Shown: in pieces, positions 1 through 7,827 of the stretch | How the letters are laid out: each line of letters starts with the position of its first letter | Numbering within the stretch: position 1 is the first letter of the stretch | Assembly: GCA_964596245.1 (NCBI GenBank) | Contig: CAZQSK010000002.1 | Span: 62,001-126,000, forward strand | DNA from: RHKK01 sp964596245 | GTDB taxonomy: Bacteria > Patescibacteriota > Patescibacteriia > 2-12-FULL-60-25 | Length of the DNA: 64,000 bases | Direction of reading: 5' to 3' | Made by a program: the position numbers and the translations under genes | Notes under the pieces: model-generated | Told to the model about the DNA's origin: nothing | The model's input: only the letters and a program-made list of their open reading frames with translations | Database searches by the model: none

Positions 1-313
1 CCGACATGGGCGGCATCACCAAGCGAATGACCGTGCCAGCTACATTCGGGGCCATGCCCAAAGAGGATTCGACAATCGCCTTTTCGATATCCTTCACGAT
101 GCCCTTGTCCCACGGTTCGATCTGTACGGTCTTGGCATCAGGCGTCGAGATATTGGCCATGGATTTAAGGTCCATCATCTGGCCATAGACTTCGATGCGG
201 ACATTCTCGACCAAGGCAGCCGAAGCTCGACCAGTACGCAGGCTCGAAAGGTCTTTCTGAAAATGCTCCAATACGGACTGGAATTCACCTTTGTGTTCAT
301 CAATGCGGTTCAT
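1..313 (-). CDS. frr: Ribosome recycling factor, C-terminal part outside window
   Basis: The minus strand is open from an ATG at 313 to the window edge and encodes the first 104 residues of ribosome recycling factor, which with EF-G splits the post-termination ribosome. Family landmarks are visible: LRTGRAS near residue 26, the VEVYG-like strand (here VRIEVYG), IEPWDKG around residue 70 and GTVIRLVMPP near the break. The usual length is about 185 residues, so roughly 80 are missing beyond base 1. The ATG fits the family N-terminus. No Shine-Dalgarno sequence is seen. The hairpin at 361-381 separates it from the BNR gene upstream. Confidence 0.93.
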   Translation of the reverse strand, partial: MNRIDEHKGEFQSVLEHFQKDLSSLRTGRASAALVENVRIEVYGQMMDLKSMANISTPDAKTVQIEPWDKGIVKDIEKAIVESSLGMAPNVAGTVIRLVMPPMS

Positions 314-353
314 AAGTCGCTGCCTACTCTGCCATTTTCGCGAGGTGATCGTC

Positions 354-381
354 AATCAAAAGACAGGCGCTAGGCCTGTCT
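354..381 (-). terminator. Intrinsic terminator after the BNR lipoprotein gene
   Basis: The inverted repeat agacaggc/gcctgtct has an 8-bp stem and a 5-nt loop, followed on the minus strand by TTTTGAT. It ends the holB-BNR unit. The plus strand also continues with tttct, so it may work weakly both ways. Confidence 0.75.
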
Positions 382-390
382 TTCTCGTTC

Positions 391-1464
391 TTATTTGGCG
401 GCAGGTGAGGCACCCATGAAGAGCGGCGGATTGGCCGTTCCGTCATTCGGATAGACGATGGCGGCGGCTCCGCGCGTGGTCGGCAGCTTCTTGGTGGTCC
501 AAGTTGTGCCTCCATCTACACTCCAGATGACTGCTTGGTTGGTCACATACACCAACTTCTTCGGATCTTTCGGATGAACGGCGAAGGCCTTCATGTCGAC
601 CGTGCCCGGAGGCGTCGGAAGCTTGATGGCGGCCCAAGTCGCTCCCCCGTCGTCGGACACGATGATGCCATACTTGGAAACCGTGTAGACACGATTCGCA
701 TTGTTCGGATCAAGAACGACCAAGTTCGGACGATTCGCCCCTTCGAACGTTTCGAATTCCTTGCGGATGGTCTGCCATGTCTGACCCGCGTCAGATGATT
801 TGCGGAGACCATATCCATTCGTGGCAGCATACAACACGCGCGAGTCACGCAAATCCATTACGAGGTGATTGATGCGCGCACCATCCACGCGATACACCAC
901 GCGCCAGGATGTTCCGCCGTTTTCTGATTTGAGAATGTCACCGTCATTGGTACCGGCATACACGATGCTCGGGTTGTACCAGTCCACGGAAAGCGTAGTG
1001 AACGACTTATCGGTGCGCGGATCGAAATAGACGCGCGTCCAATCGCGACCACAAGTGGTCGTCTTCATCACCTGGTTCAAAAGCGTGGCGTACACCGTGC
1101 ACTTGTTCTTCGGATCAACTGACACCGCCTGCACGCGACCAACATTCAAGGGAGCCGTGGCCTGCAACCACGATTCACCATTATCCAATGTATAGATGAG
1201 ACCGTTCTCAACCGTACCGGCATAAATGGCTTTCGGATCCTGCGCATCCACGGCCAAGGTCACAATGCCCATGTCGGCGATGCTGGCCTGCTTGGCACCA
1301 AGATTGATGACGCGCAGCTGGCGCCACACCTCACCGCCATCCGTCGTACGGAAGATGCCGCCGCCTGGACCGGTGGCCGGTTGGGAGCTGCCACAGCCCT
1401 GTCCGAGCAGGACAAGCGCCATAAGCGGCGCAACATACATGGAAACGCGGGAACGGGTGGTCAT
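391..1464 (-). CDS. Secreted BNR-repeat (Ycf48/sortilin-like) lipoprotein
   Basis: A 357-residue exported protein. An N-terminal hydrophobic stretch ends in LLGQGCGSS, an imperfect lipobox, so lipid anchoring at Cys24 is likely but not certain. The mature part is a run of beta-propeller repeats with the BNR/Asp-box pattern (TDGGEVW, DNGESW, ENGGTSW, DAGQTW, DDGGATW, DGGTTW), about one per 45 residues. Such propellers bind glycans or proteins; Ycf48 is an assembly factor in phototrophs, a role not implied here. It starts on the TGA of holB (ATGA overlap), so the two are probably translationally coupled even though their functions look unrelated. Confidence 0.8.
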   Translation of the reverse strand: MTTRSRVSMYVAPLMALVLLGQGCGSSQPATGPGGGIFRTTDGGEVWRQLRVINLGAKQASIADMGIVTLAVDAQDPKAIYAGTVENGLIYTLDNGESWLQATAPLNVGRVQAVSVDPKNKCTVYATLLNQVMKTTTCGRDWTRVYFDPRTDKSFTTLSVDWYNPSIVYAGTNDGDILKSENGGTSWRVVYRVDGARINHLVMDLRDSRVLYAATNGYGLRKSSDAGQTWQTIRKEFETFEGANRPNLVVLDPNNANRVYTVSKYGIIVSDDGGATWAAIKLPTPPGTVDMKAFAVHPKDPKKLVYVTNQAVIWSVDGGTTWTTKKLPTTRGAAAIVYPNDGTANPPLFMGASPAAK

Positions 1465-2363
1465 AGATAAGAAGGGTGCAGGAAAGAAGGGATATCCCCC
1501 ACATGATACGGCTCAACCACGCTCCATTCAAGGGCGAGATGCGGTGAGAGCGGTCCGCCGGCCAAGTGCTGGGCGCGAATCAGACCGCGTCCGACCCGCG
1601 TCAGCACCTCGGGCGAAGCTCCCAAAACCGTGGAAGCTTGCCGTTCACACTCGGCTAAAAAGTCCTTCCAAGCCGTTTCCGGATCTTCCGCCGCATTCAT
1701 GGCCTTGGCCAGACGCTCCAGCTCCCCCAACTGACGACCGACAGGTTCATTCCCTAAACAGGTAAGAAGGCTGGTCGCTTTTTGTCTTTCGATTTGCCAT
1801 GCATCCGGATCTTCGACAAAGCGTTTTGCCAATCCGGGCGAACCTTGGCTTGCAACGGCCGCATCATGCGCGAACTTGGAAGGCGCGAGCCATTTCTCTA
1901 CCAGCTCAACAGGCACCGGGTTGAAACGCACCTGGGCTAAACGCGAACGAAGCGTGGCCGGCAAACGATCAAGCTGCTCCGTAATAAAGATGAAGATCGC
2001 TTCGCCGTTTGGTTCTTCAACCGCTTTCAATAAAGCATTGGTCGCATCTTCACGCAGCGCTTCCGCGTTTTCGATAAGTGCCACTTTGCGACCGCCGATG
2101 GCTGACGTGAGATTCATGCGCGCTACCATCTCTTTCACGGCTTCGATTTTGATATTCTTGTCCCCTACCTCGCGTCGCAACGCAACAAAATCCGGATGCG
2201 CCGCCAGCTGCTCGCGATTCACGCTCAATAATTTGGCGGCAAATTCCATTCCAACCAATTTCTTTCCAACGCCGGACGGGCCATAAAAAAGATAACCCGA
2301 AGCCGGCTTCATCGCCGCCCGCTCCAATAAGGACAAAACCTTCTCGTGACCCAAAATCTCCAT
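1461..2363 (-). CDS. holB: DNA polymerase III subunit delta' (clamp-loader ATPase)
   Basis: About 300 residues. AAA+ clamp-loader features: GHEKVLSLLERA at the N-terminus, a P-loop-like GPSGVGKK, a sensor stretch KVALIENAEALREDATNALLKAVEEP (quoted in part, as NALLKAVEEP), then IFITEQLDRLPATLRSR. It would load the sliding clamp during replication. The open frame runs to 2510, but the ATG at 2363 matches the family N-terminus and has a -10 box TACACT (2370-2375) six bases upstream, implying a leaderless mRNA. The frame upstream of 2363 overlaps another gene's terminator and is rejected. The next gene overlaps by 4 bp. Confidence 0.9.
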   Translation of the reverse strand: MEILGHEKVLSLLERAAMKPASGYLFYGPSGVGKKLVGMEFAAKLLSVNREQLAAHPDFVALRREVGDKNIKIEAVKEMVARMNLTSAIGGRKVALIENAEALREDATNALLKAVEEPNGEAIFIFITEQLDRLPATLRSRLAQVRFNPVPVELVEKWLAPSKFAHDAAVASQGSPGLAKRFVEDPDAWQIERQKATSLLTCLGNEPVGRQLGELERLAKAMNAAEDPETAWKDFLAECERQASTVLGASPEVLTRVGRGLIRAQHLAGGPLSPHLALEWSVVEPYHVGDIPSFLHPSYL

Positions 2364-2390
2364 GGGCGGAGTGTATGCTGCGGGTTTGGG

Positions 2391-2418
2391 AAAAAAAAGA
2401 GACCCGTAAAATGGGTCA
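2391..2418 (-). terminator. Terminator containing a stop codon
   Basis: On the minus strand TGACCCATTTTACGGGTC forms a 7-bp stem with a 3-nt loop, followed by TCTTTTTTTT. The TGA stop of the 2416-2889 gene is the first part of the stem. Confidence 0.88.
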
Positions 2419-2889
2419 GCTCGGCAGAGGCTTGGGCTTCTTGGGAGGGTCAAGCGAAGGGAGTTTGGTCGCCACCTCCAGCTTCTTGATCTCCTCATCG
2501 ACTCGGCCAAGCTCGCTCATGGTCTGCTCGTGGGACACGTCGAAGCGCTCCTGCTTGGCATCTACGTCGATCATCCGAGACCGAACATCGGCCATCCTGG
2601 AATCGACCTCGGAGACGATCCGTTCGGCTGCGTCCGTCTGTGCTTTCAGATCCGCGAACACGGTCACGCGTTCCCGCTCGTGCTCGCGGCGTGCGACCTC
2701 GAGCGCCCGGGTCAGCTTCCCGTTGTGCCAAGCCTCGAACATCCAGGCGAGTGAGGCACCCACCGCGACCATCACCAACAAAAGAGGTGGCGGGTCGTCG
2801 AACTGGATACCGATCAGGACCGACAGAGGTGTATTCACCAAGCCGATCAAACCAAGCGCCACAATGCGGCGACGTTGCATGATTGTCAT
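2416..2889 (-). CDS. Small membrane protein with coiled coil, G+C-rich class
   Basis: A 157-residue protein not recognised as any family. Two hydrophobic segments (about residues 8-28 and 33-50) are followed by a charged heptad-rich stretch (about 60-140; DVDAKQERFDVSHEQTMSEL) and a Pro/Lys tail (PPKKPKPLPS). This suggests a membrane hairpin with a coiled coil. The start is the ATG at 2889, seven bases after a GGAGG Shine-Dalgarno; the open frame extends 22 codons further but without support. Nearly every codon ends in G or C, unlike holB next door. It has its own promoter (2927-2955) and a terminator containing its stop codon. Confidence 0.65.
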   Translation of the reverse strand: MTIMQRRRIVALGLIGLVNTPLSVLIGIQFDDPPPLLLVMVAVGASLAWMFEAWHNGKLTRALEVARREHERERVTVFADLKAQTDAAERIVSEVDSRMADVRSRMIDVDAKQERFDVSHEQTMSELGRVDEEIKKLEVATKLPSLDPPKKPKPLPS

Positions 2890-2926
2890 TGGCGATCCTC
2901 CGTGGAAAGAGCCTCGAACATCGATT

Positions 2927-2955
2927 TCAGTACATGAAAAAAGGCATTTTGTCAA
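2927..2955 (-). promoter_or_regulatory. Promoter of the 2416-2889 gene
   Basis: TTGACA (2950-2955), a 17-base spacer and a weak -10 TACTGA (2927-2932). The spacer contains GCCTTTTTTCATG, similar to GCCATTTTCATG in the promoter at 4660-4688. Confidence 0.5.
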
Positions 2956-2967
2956 TCCTATTTTGGT

Positions 2968-2995
2968 AAAAAAAGAGACCCGCGTAAGCGAGTCA
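2968..2995 (-). terminator. Terminator containing a stop codon
   Basis: Minus strand: GACTCGC TTAC GCGGGTC then TCTTTTTTT. The TGA stop of the 2993-4489 gene begins the stem. Confidence 0.88.
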
Positions 2996-4489
2996 GTTGA
3001 TGAGAACCCCGAACAGGAACATCGCGGCTCCGTCGCCGTCGATGCGCCACACGTCCGCAGGCTGGCGCGGGGAAGCGCCGGCCATGACGCGCAGCGTCAG
3101 GAACGGGGTGACCGTGTCGGTCGCGGAGAACCGGTAGGTTCCGTCGAGGTAGGCGCCGTAGATGGCGTGCACCGCCGTGATGTCCGGCTGGAAGCGCACG
3201 GCACCGATCAGGCCGAAGCCGATCTGGAAGCGTGGGTCGACCCACGTCCCGAGGCCAAGCCGCAGCATGCCCTCGAGGTTGGTCGCACCCTCCAGGTCCG
3301 GGAAGCCGTACCCGACGTCGAGACCGATCTGCCAGTTCCAGGTTCCGCTGAACGTCGTCCCGAACGTGAGCTCGAGACCGACGACGCCCAGGTTCCCGTA
3401 GTTGGTGTTGGCGTGCACCAACGGGTTGAAGTTCACGAAGGCGAACAGCGACGCTCCGAAGAACGCATGATCCCCTCGCAACGCCGACCCGGCGATGCGA
3501 CCGACCTCCTCACGAGCGACGCGACCGGCTTCGGCACGAGCGGCCTCGATGGCTTCCTCGGAAGCGGCGCGGAGGATGTCCGGGCACGGCATCTCCGTCG
3601 TGATGTCGTTGCCGTCCGGGCCGGGCCCGGTCCAGCTGACCATGAAGTCCGGGTTCTCGGCCGTGAGGCACTGGAGCAGGATCGAGTGGCTCTCGGCGAG
3701 CTGGCGGATGGCCGCATGCACGCCGAGGATGTCACTGTCCGTGTGCTGACGCAGGCTCTCGAGCTCCTCGTGGAGCGCGGTGTCTGCGTTGCGAAGTGAC
3801 GCAATCGCGGCTTCGACCTCGCTCAGATCCACCGGACCCGTTCCCGACCCTGCGGCCAGGAACTCGGTGCGAGCGTCCGTGCAGGCGGCCTCCATGCTCT
3901 CTCCCTCGTCGGGAGCACACAGAGCGCGCCAACCGGCTTCGAGATCGCTGACGCGCGATGCGAGCGCATCGAAGCGCTCGTCTCGCGAACCGGGCGCACC
4001 CGGAGCCGCGAGGGCGTTGCCGCACATGTAGACGGAGTGGCCGCGCGGGATGTGGAACGATGCCAGCCGATCGGCCGACAACGAACGCGAGACGCGCAGC
4101 GGCAGCAGCCCCGAGGGGCAGCAGCGCAGCCCGTCGAGATCGCTCACGCCGGTGCCGTCCGGCATGATGCAGAACGCAGGCGTGGGCTCGGTACCGGTGC
4201 TCGCCGCACTGACGGCACCACGGCGACGCGCGGCGAGCGTGTCGCAGAGCGACTCGATCTGGGTGAGCGAGGAGGCGTCGTCGAGCGCGGTGCACGACGG
4301 GACCCCCGTGACACAGCGCTCGAGGATGGCCTCGTCGCTGAGCGTCTCGTCCGTCTCGAGGCCCTCGATGTGCGTCCGGCAGTCGATGAAGCACTGGCGG
4401 AGGTCCGCGCGCGCCGTAGCGGGCGCGGACACGATCAGGGCGAGCGCGCCGAGCGCGAGAACGGTGAACAGGTTCGTACGGGTGGCCAT
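2993..4489 (-). CDS. Secreted protein: Cys-rich, coiled-coil and beta-barrel-like regions
   Basis: A 498-residue exported protein. It has a clear signal peptide (residues 1-28, ending PATARA), a Cys-rich N-terminal half (CFIDC, RCCPSG), two short coiled coils (about 170-190 and 225-265) and a C-terminal ~170 residues with alternating aromatic and Gly-rich strands (FGASLFAFVNFNP, NWQIGLDVGYGFP, GMLRLGLGTWV, FQIGFGLIGAVRF, AYLDGTYRF, TLRVMAG, MFLFGVLI). The latter resembles an outer-membrane beta-barrel, which is odd for a bacterium expected to lack an outer membrane. The start is the ATG at 4489 after AAGGAGA. It shares G+C-rich codons and architecture with the 6060-7460 gene. No family was recognised. 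Confidence 0.72.
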   Translation of the reverse strand: MATRTNLFTVLALGALALIVSAPATARADLRQCFIDCRTHIEGLETDETLSDEAILERCVTGVPSCTALDDASSLTQIESLCDTLAARRRGAVSAASTGTEPTPAFCIMPDGTGVSDLDGLRCCPSGLLPLRVSRSLSADRLASFHIPRGHSVYMCGNALAAPGAPGSRDERFDALASRVSDLEAGWRALCAPDEGESMEAACTDARTEFLAAGSGTGPVDLSEVEAAIASLRNADTALHEELESLRQHTDSDILGVHAAIRQLAESHSILLQCLTAENPDFMVSWTGPGPDGNDITTEMPCPDILRAASEEAIEAARAEAGRVAREEVGRIAGSALRGDHAFFGASLFAFVNFNPLVHANTNYGNLGVVGLELTFGTTFSGTWNWQIGLDVGYGFPDLEGATNLEGMLRLGLGTWVDPRFQIGFGLIGAVRFQPDITAVHAIYGAYLDGTYRFSATDTVTPFLTLRVMAGASPRQPADVWRIDGDGAAMFLFGVLIN

Positions 4490-4659
4490 AGCTGTCTCTC
4501 CTTGAGGTTCGGGACACGAAAAACAGAAACTCTGGAACTTGAATTTGGGGTGTAAGGTCCGCCCAAATCCGTCGTTGGAATCGCCCGACGAGGTCTCACG
4601 TTCGGAGGAGATACGCGAGTTCGCCGGACGAGTCCAAATACGGATCAGGGAACGCCTTT

Positions 4660-4688
4660 CGTTACCATGAAAATGGCTAAAAAGTCAA
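4660..4688 (-). promoter_or_regulatory. Promoter and ~165-nt leader of the 2993-4489 gene
   Basis: TTGACT (4683-4688), a 17-base spacer and GTAACG (4660-4665). The -10 is poor, though an extended form TGGTAACG is possible. The -35 lies just after a G+C-rich hairpin (4688-4715). From here to the start at 4489 I see no other gene. Confidence 0.42.
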
Positions 4689-4715
4689 GCCCCGCACCAA
4701 GATCCGAGCGGGGCT
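4688..4715 (-). terminator. Second hairpin behind the 4849-5868 gene
   Basis: AGCCCCGC/GCGGGGCT is an 8-bp stem followed on the minus strand by TGACTTTTT. It may be a backup terminator; its tail doubles as the next gene's -35 box. Confidence 0.5.
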
Positions 4716-4723
4716 AATTTAAG

Positions 4724-4773
4724 GAAAAGAAACAGCGCGCCGATCTAGGACAGATTGTCCTATATCGACGCGC
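4724..4773 (-). terminator. Long intrinsic terminator of the 4849-5868 gene
   Basis: A nearly perfect hairpin on the minus strand: GCGCG, TCGAT, TAGGACA pairing with TGTCCTA, ATCGG, CGCGC (about 18 bp with one mismatch, 3-nt loop), then TGTTTCTTTT. It lies about 75 bases after the stop codon. Confidence 0.8.
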
Positions 4774-4848
4774 GTTGCTCGGCCTAACGTTGGCTGAGCT
4801 AGAGACGATGTACTTTGTTTCTCGCCTAGTACATGAGGGGTGAAGGGG

Positions 4849-5868
4849 CTACCGGGAGACCGGCGCGCAGGTCGCGGTGTCGTTGCTCCCGTCCGTCGTG
4901 ATGACGGCGCGGGTGACGACGGTGTTGCGCAGCTCGGGCGCGATCACGGGATCGTTCCAGAACGGTCGAGCGACCGTGTCCGGACCGATCACGCAGAAGC
5001 GCGCGGGCAGATCGACCCATCCGCTGCTCACGCAGCCCGACGGGTTCATGCACACCTGCACGTCGATGCCGACGTCGTCGCAGGTCATCCCCGCGAACGA
5101 ACGAAGGTCCGCGATGTTGAGGATGTCGCGATCGTACGCAGGCGCGCCGTAGAGCCAGCGATCCTGGAACGGGTGGGTGTTGATCCGCCCGCCCGCCGTA
5201 CCGACGAGCGAGTAGGTCGTCCATCCGTCCGAGCCGGTGTCGACGCCGCCGCCACCGATCGATCCGTCCGTGGTCCCGAGGGCCCACAGGCGGGTCTGAC
5301 TCGCGCTCATCGCGCGGGTCTCGCCGGTGTTGCTCGGGATCGTGCGCACGCCGGTCATCCCGGACGAACGCACGCGCACGGCGTATCCGATGCGGTGTGC
5401 ACCGTCGGTGTACACGCAGTGGAAGCCGGGAACCGTCGGACCAGGTCCGTCGGGCGGCGACACGCAGCCGCGGCTATCCGCGTCGGCGTGACCGGGGTTG
5501 CACGTGCAGCTCTCGCTGCATGCGCTGTCGTCGGGCGAGTGCCGGCAGCTCCCGCTCACGCAGGAGTCCACCGTGCACGCGATGCCGTCGTCGCACGAAG
5601 CCGGGCAAGCCGGATCACGCGAGACGCACCCCGTGGCGGTGCAGGACTGGCCTGCCGCGCACAGCCCGTCGGACGGGATGTGCAGGTGCGCGCCGCCCGC
5701 AGCCGGGCAGACGTCCACCGTGCAGGCGACGCCGTCGTCGAGCGTGCCGGAGCACGTGACGGGCGGCGGCGTGGGACCACTGGGACCCCGCGCGTAGCAG
5801 CCGGTGAAAAGGACCGCGAAGCTCGCGGCGAGCATGGAGCAGCCCAGGAACCGGTTGGCGTGGAACAC
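4849..5868 (-). CDS. Cys-rich secreted lipoprotein, G+C-rich class
   Basis: A 339-residue exported protein. Its signal peptide ends in AVLFTGC, a probable lipobox. Next come Cys-rich repeats (DDGVACTVDVCP, DDGIACTVDSCVSG, CSESCTCNPG), a pattern common in secreted proteins of myxobacteria and other Myxococcota, and a larger C-terminal domain of unknown type with several disulphide-capable Cys. The start is GTG at 5868, after GAGG with a 7-base gap; the sequence GAGGTTCATCGTG here is identical to that of the 6060-7460 gene. The stop is TAG, unusual for this class. Function unknown; a surface adhesin or binding protein is only a guess. Confidence 0.72.
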   Translation of the reverse strand: MFHANRFLGCSMLAASFAVLFTGCYARGPSGPTPPPVTCSGTLDDGVACTVDVCPAAGGAHLHIPSDGLCAAGQSCTATGCVSRDPACPASCDDGIACTVDSCVSGSCRHSPDDSACSESCTCNPGHADADSRGCVSPPDGPGPTVPGFHCVYTDGAHRIGYAVRVRSSGMTGVRTIPSNTGETRAMSASQTRLWALGTTDGSIGGGGVDTGSDGWTTYSLVGTAGGRINTHPFQDRWLYGAPAYDRDILNIADLRSFAGMTCDDVGIDVQVCMNPSGCVSSGWVDLPARFCVIGPDTVARPFWNDPVIAPELRNTVVTRAVITTDGSNDTATCAPVSR

Positions 5869-5984
5869 GATGAACCTCGTTGATGTGGAAGAACGGAGCC
5901 TCAGTCTTACGACCGCCGGTCATGCGAGCTTGCGCCCGCTTCCCGAAATAAGGCGACCTCGGAGAGATCAACTTGTTTCGAGAG

Positions 5985-6018
5985 GCTCGACGTGTGGGTT
6001 TCATGCCACACGCCGAGC
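5985..6018 (-). other. Strong hairpin in the leader of the 4849-5868 gene
   Basis: GCTCGGCGTGTGG and CCCACACGTCGAGC pair over about 13 bp around a 7-nt loop. No U-run follows, so it is not a normal terminator. A smaller hairpin (GGTGC/GCACC, 6035-6048) lies just downstream of the 6060-7460 stop and could be part of a weak terminator. Otherwise the ~190 bases between the two genes hold nothing I can identify. Confidence 0.5.
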
Positions 6019-6059
6019 CGTCAGATCGAGAAGGTGCTATCGCACCGGTTACCTCCGCG

Positions 6060-7460
6060 TCAGTTCCAGTCGGGCTGGATGACGATCCGGAGCATGCCCG
6101 TCACGTCGACGTCGAACGTCGAACGGAAGTTGCTCTGATCGTCGATGAAGCGACGATCCGCACCTCCCACGATCAGGGCCGGCTCGATGCGCACGATGTG
6201 CGCGTCTCCCGGAAGCGGGAGCGACGCCGAGAGGATGCCTCCGTGGAGAACACCCAACGAGTCGCCGTCCACCTCACCAGGACCGTCCATGAACGGGTCC
6301 AGCAGCGTCTCCGCGAAGTACCCGAGCGAGAACGTCGTGTCGGCTCGACCTCCGGTGAAGAAGACGAAGCCGGCACCGCCCGCCAGGTGGAAGCTCTCGC
6401 CGACGTTCCATCCGGTGGACTGACCACCGAACATCCCGTTGACGTAGCTACCCACCGGGAGATCGCCCCAGCGGAAGATCAGCTCGAGCGACGCTCCACC
6501 CGCACCCGTCATCGGGCCCGAGAGAAGTCCGCCGAGCAGACCGCACGCCCCCACCCGAAGGTGGAAGCTCCGCGAGAGCGCCTCGAGGGTGTCGAGACGA
6601 GTCTCGTGCGCCGCGAGGGTCGGGTCGACGGTCTCCCGTCGCCAGTCCTCGAGGGTCGTCACACGATTCCCGAGCTCTGCGAGGCGGTCCACCATCTGAT
6701 TGGCGAACTCGCCGAGCGTCAGCTGCGTACCGTCCGGAAGGACGATCAACGAGGACTCGGTGTCGATCCCACCACGCCGTGCGGCCGCGGCGACGCAATC
6801 CTCACGGATCTCGTCGGGCGAAGCAGTCGCGTAGTCGGCGGAGCCACAGAGGACCCCGAACACCATCTCCTCGAGGAAGGCGATCCGCTGGTCGCGCGCG
6901 TGATCCGCGACCTCGTCCTCCCCGCGAAGGGCGTACGAAGCCGGAAGGCACGTCTGGATGTCGCCGTGCGCGCCCACGCCCATGGCGCGACGCTCACGAC
7001 GATCCCAGCGAACGGTGACGCGGTAGACCTCCTGGAGGCCGTCGTCGTCCGCATCGTGTCCGTCCGTGTCGAGCGCATCGGGGCACTCGCAGGACGAGCC
7101 GTGCGGCACCGCGTCGCCGACGCAGATCGAGGGGTAGATCTCTCCACCCGACGAGCTGCTCGCGCTCCCCGAGCCGCCGCCACCGCTTGCGCGGCGCCGG
7201 CAGTCCGGATCGCCGTTGGCGAGCTCGCCGTGCTGCGTGTAGCCCGTGTCGCACACGCACACCACGCGAACGTGGGGTGTGTTGCAGAGACCGGCAGCGG
7301 CGTCGAACGTCGACGACTCGAGCATCTCGCAGTCGTTGTGGACGTGCTCCTCCGTGGTGTTACCCACGCAGGGATCGTCGCCCGTCTGTGCCGAGGCAGT
7401 CGGCACGCTGATGAGAGCCATGGCCGCGATGAACGCGACCGTGAGGATGTTCTGCTTCAC
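6060..7460 (-). CDS. Secreted Cys-rich protein with coiled coil and beta-rich C-terminus
   Basis: A 466-residue exported protein. Order: signal peptide (1-24, ending TASAQ), Cys-rich region with VCVCDTGYTQHG and SSCECPDALD, a Gly/Ser linker, a DxDxDG-like acidic stretch (DTDGHDADDDG) that could bind calcium, a coiled coil (about 270-305), and a C-terminal Gly/aromatic beta-rich half (ELIFRWGDLPVGSYVNG, GGAGFVFFTGG). The layout parallels the 2993-4489 gene, suggesting a family. The start is GTG at 7460 after GAGG, with a leader identical to its neighbour's over 13 bases. Codons are G+C-rich and the stop is TGA. No family was recognised. Confidence 0.72.
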   Translation of the reverse strand: MKQNILTVAFIAAMALISVPTASAQTGDDPCVGNTTEEHVHNDCEMLESSTFDAAAGLCNTPHVRVVCVCDTGYTQHGELANGDPDCRRRASGGGGSGSASSSSGGEIYPSICVGDAVPHGSSCECPDALDTDGHDADDDGLQEVYRVTVRWDRRERRAMGVGAHGDIQTCLPASYALRGEDEVADHARDQRIAFLEEMVFGVLCGSADYATASPDEIREDCVAAAARRGGIDTESSLIVLPDGTQLTLGEFANQMVDRLAELGNRVTTLEDWRRETVDPTLAAHETRLDTLEALSRSFHLRVGACGLLGGLLSGPMTGAGGASLELIFRWGDLPVGSYVNGMFGGQSTGWNVGESFHLAGGAGFVFFTGGRADTTFSLGYFAETLLDPFMDGPGEVDGDSLGVLHGGILSASLPLPGDAHIVRIEPALIVGGADRRFIDDQSNFRSTFDVDVTGMLRIVIQPDWN

Positions 7461-7523
7461 GATGAACCTCGTAGGGTGAGAGTGACGAAACTAGGAACAG
7501 GAAGCCGAGCTTCCGCCCGGCCC

Positions 7524-7709
7524 GAGATGCGAAGCATCTCAAACCGGAACGTTTGCTTGACCTCCTTTCATTGGTAACCGGGTTGTTGATGTGCGAGAGG
7601 GTTTATTCTCCTGCACGACCGGCCCTCAAGCCGTCCCGCTACCACCATATGCGCCTATGGCAGGGACGGAACGGCTAGATTTCCGGTCGTGGGTGGACAC
7701 GAATGTCCA
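7524..7709 (-). other. Long structured 5' leader of the 6060-7460 gene
   Basis: The promoter at 7725-7753 implies a ~258-nt leader. It contains hairpins TGGACA-TTCG-TGTCCA (7694-7709) and GAGATGC-TTC-GCATCTC (7524-7540) and a possible 10-codon leader peptide (7539-7571, ATG to TGA). The peptide includes its own GGAGG. This may be regulatory; no known riboswitch was recognised. Confidence 0.4.
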
Positions 7710-7724
7710 TTAAAAGAACATATA

Positions 7725-7753
7725 AATATAGCACAAATGACTCCTTTTGTCAA
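7725..7753 (-). promoter_or_regulatory. Strong sigma-70-type promoter of the 6060-7460 gene
   Basis: TTGACA (7748-7753), exactly 17 bases, then TATATT (7725-7730) preceded by TGC (extended -10). This is the best promoter match in the window. Confidence 0.8.
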
Positions 7754-7766
7754 GAGAATTGAACAA

Positions 7767-7803
7767 TAAAAAATGACTTATCCTAGCACCGCTAAGTTAA
7801 GCC
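7767..7803 (-). terminator. Terminator of the HtrA-Wzz unit
   Basis: GGCTTAACTTAGC and GCTAGGATAAGTC pair over 13 positions with two G-U pairs and one mismatch, loop GGT, then ATTTTTTATTG on the minus strand. Confidence 0.7.
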
Positions 7804-7827
7804 ATTTTTCTAAATTCTAGCGTTTTT

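Noticed and set aside
2375..3799. Long plus-strand open frame of 474 codons
   Set aside because: It is antisense to two genes that have signal peptide, SD and terminators; its composition (Arg, Asp, Val-rich) is that of a mirror frame of G+C-rich DNA.
5973..7577. Plus-strand open frame of 534 codons
   Set aside because: Antisense to the 6060-7460 secreted-protein gene, without SD or plausible protein pattern.
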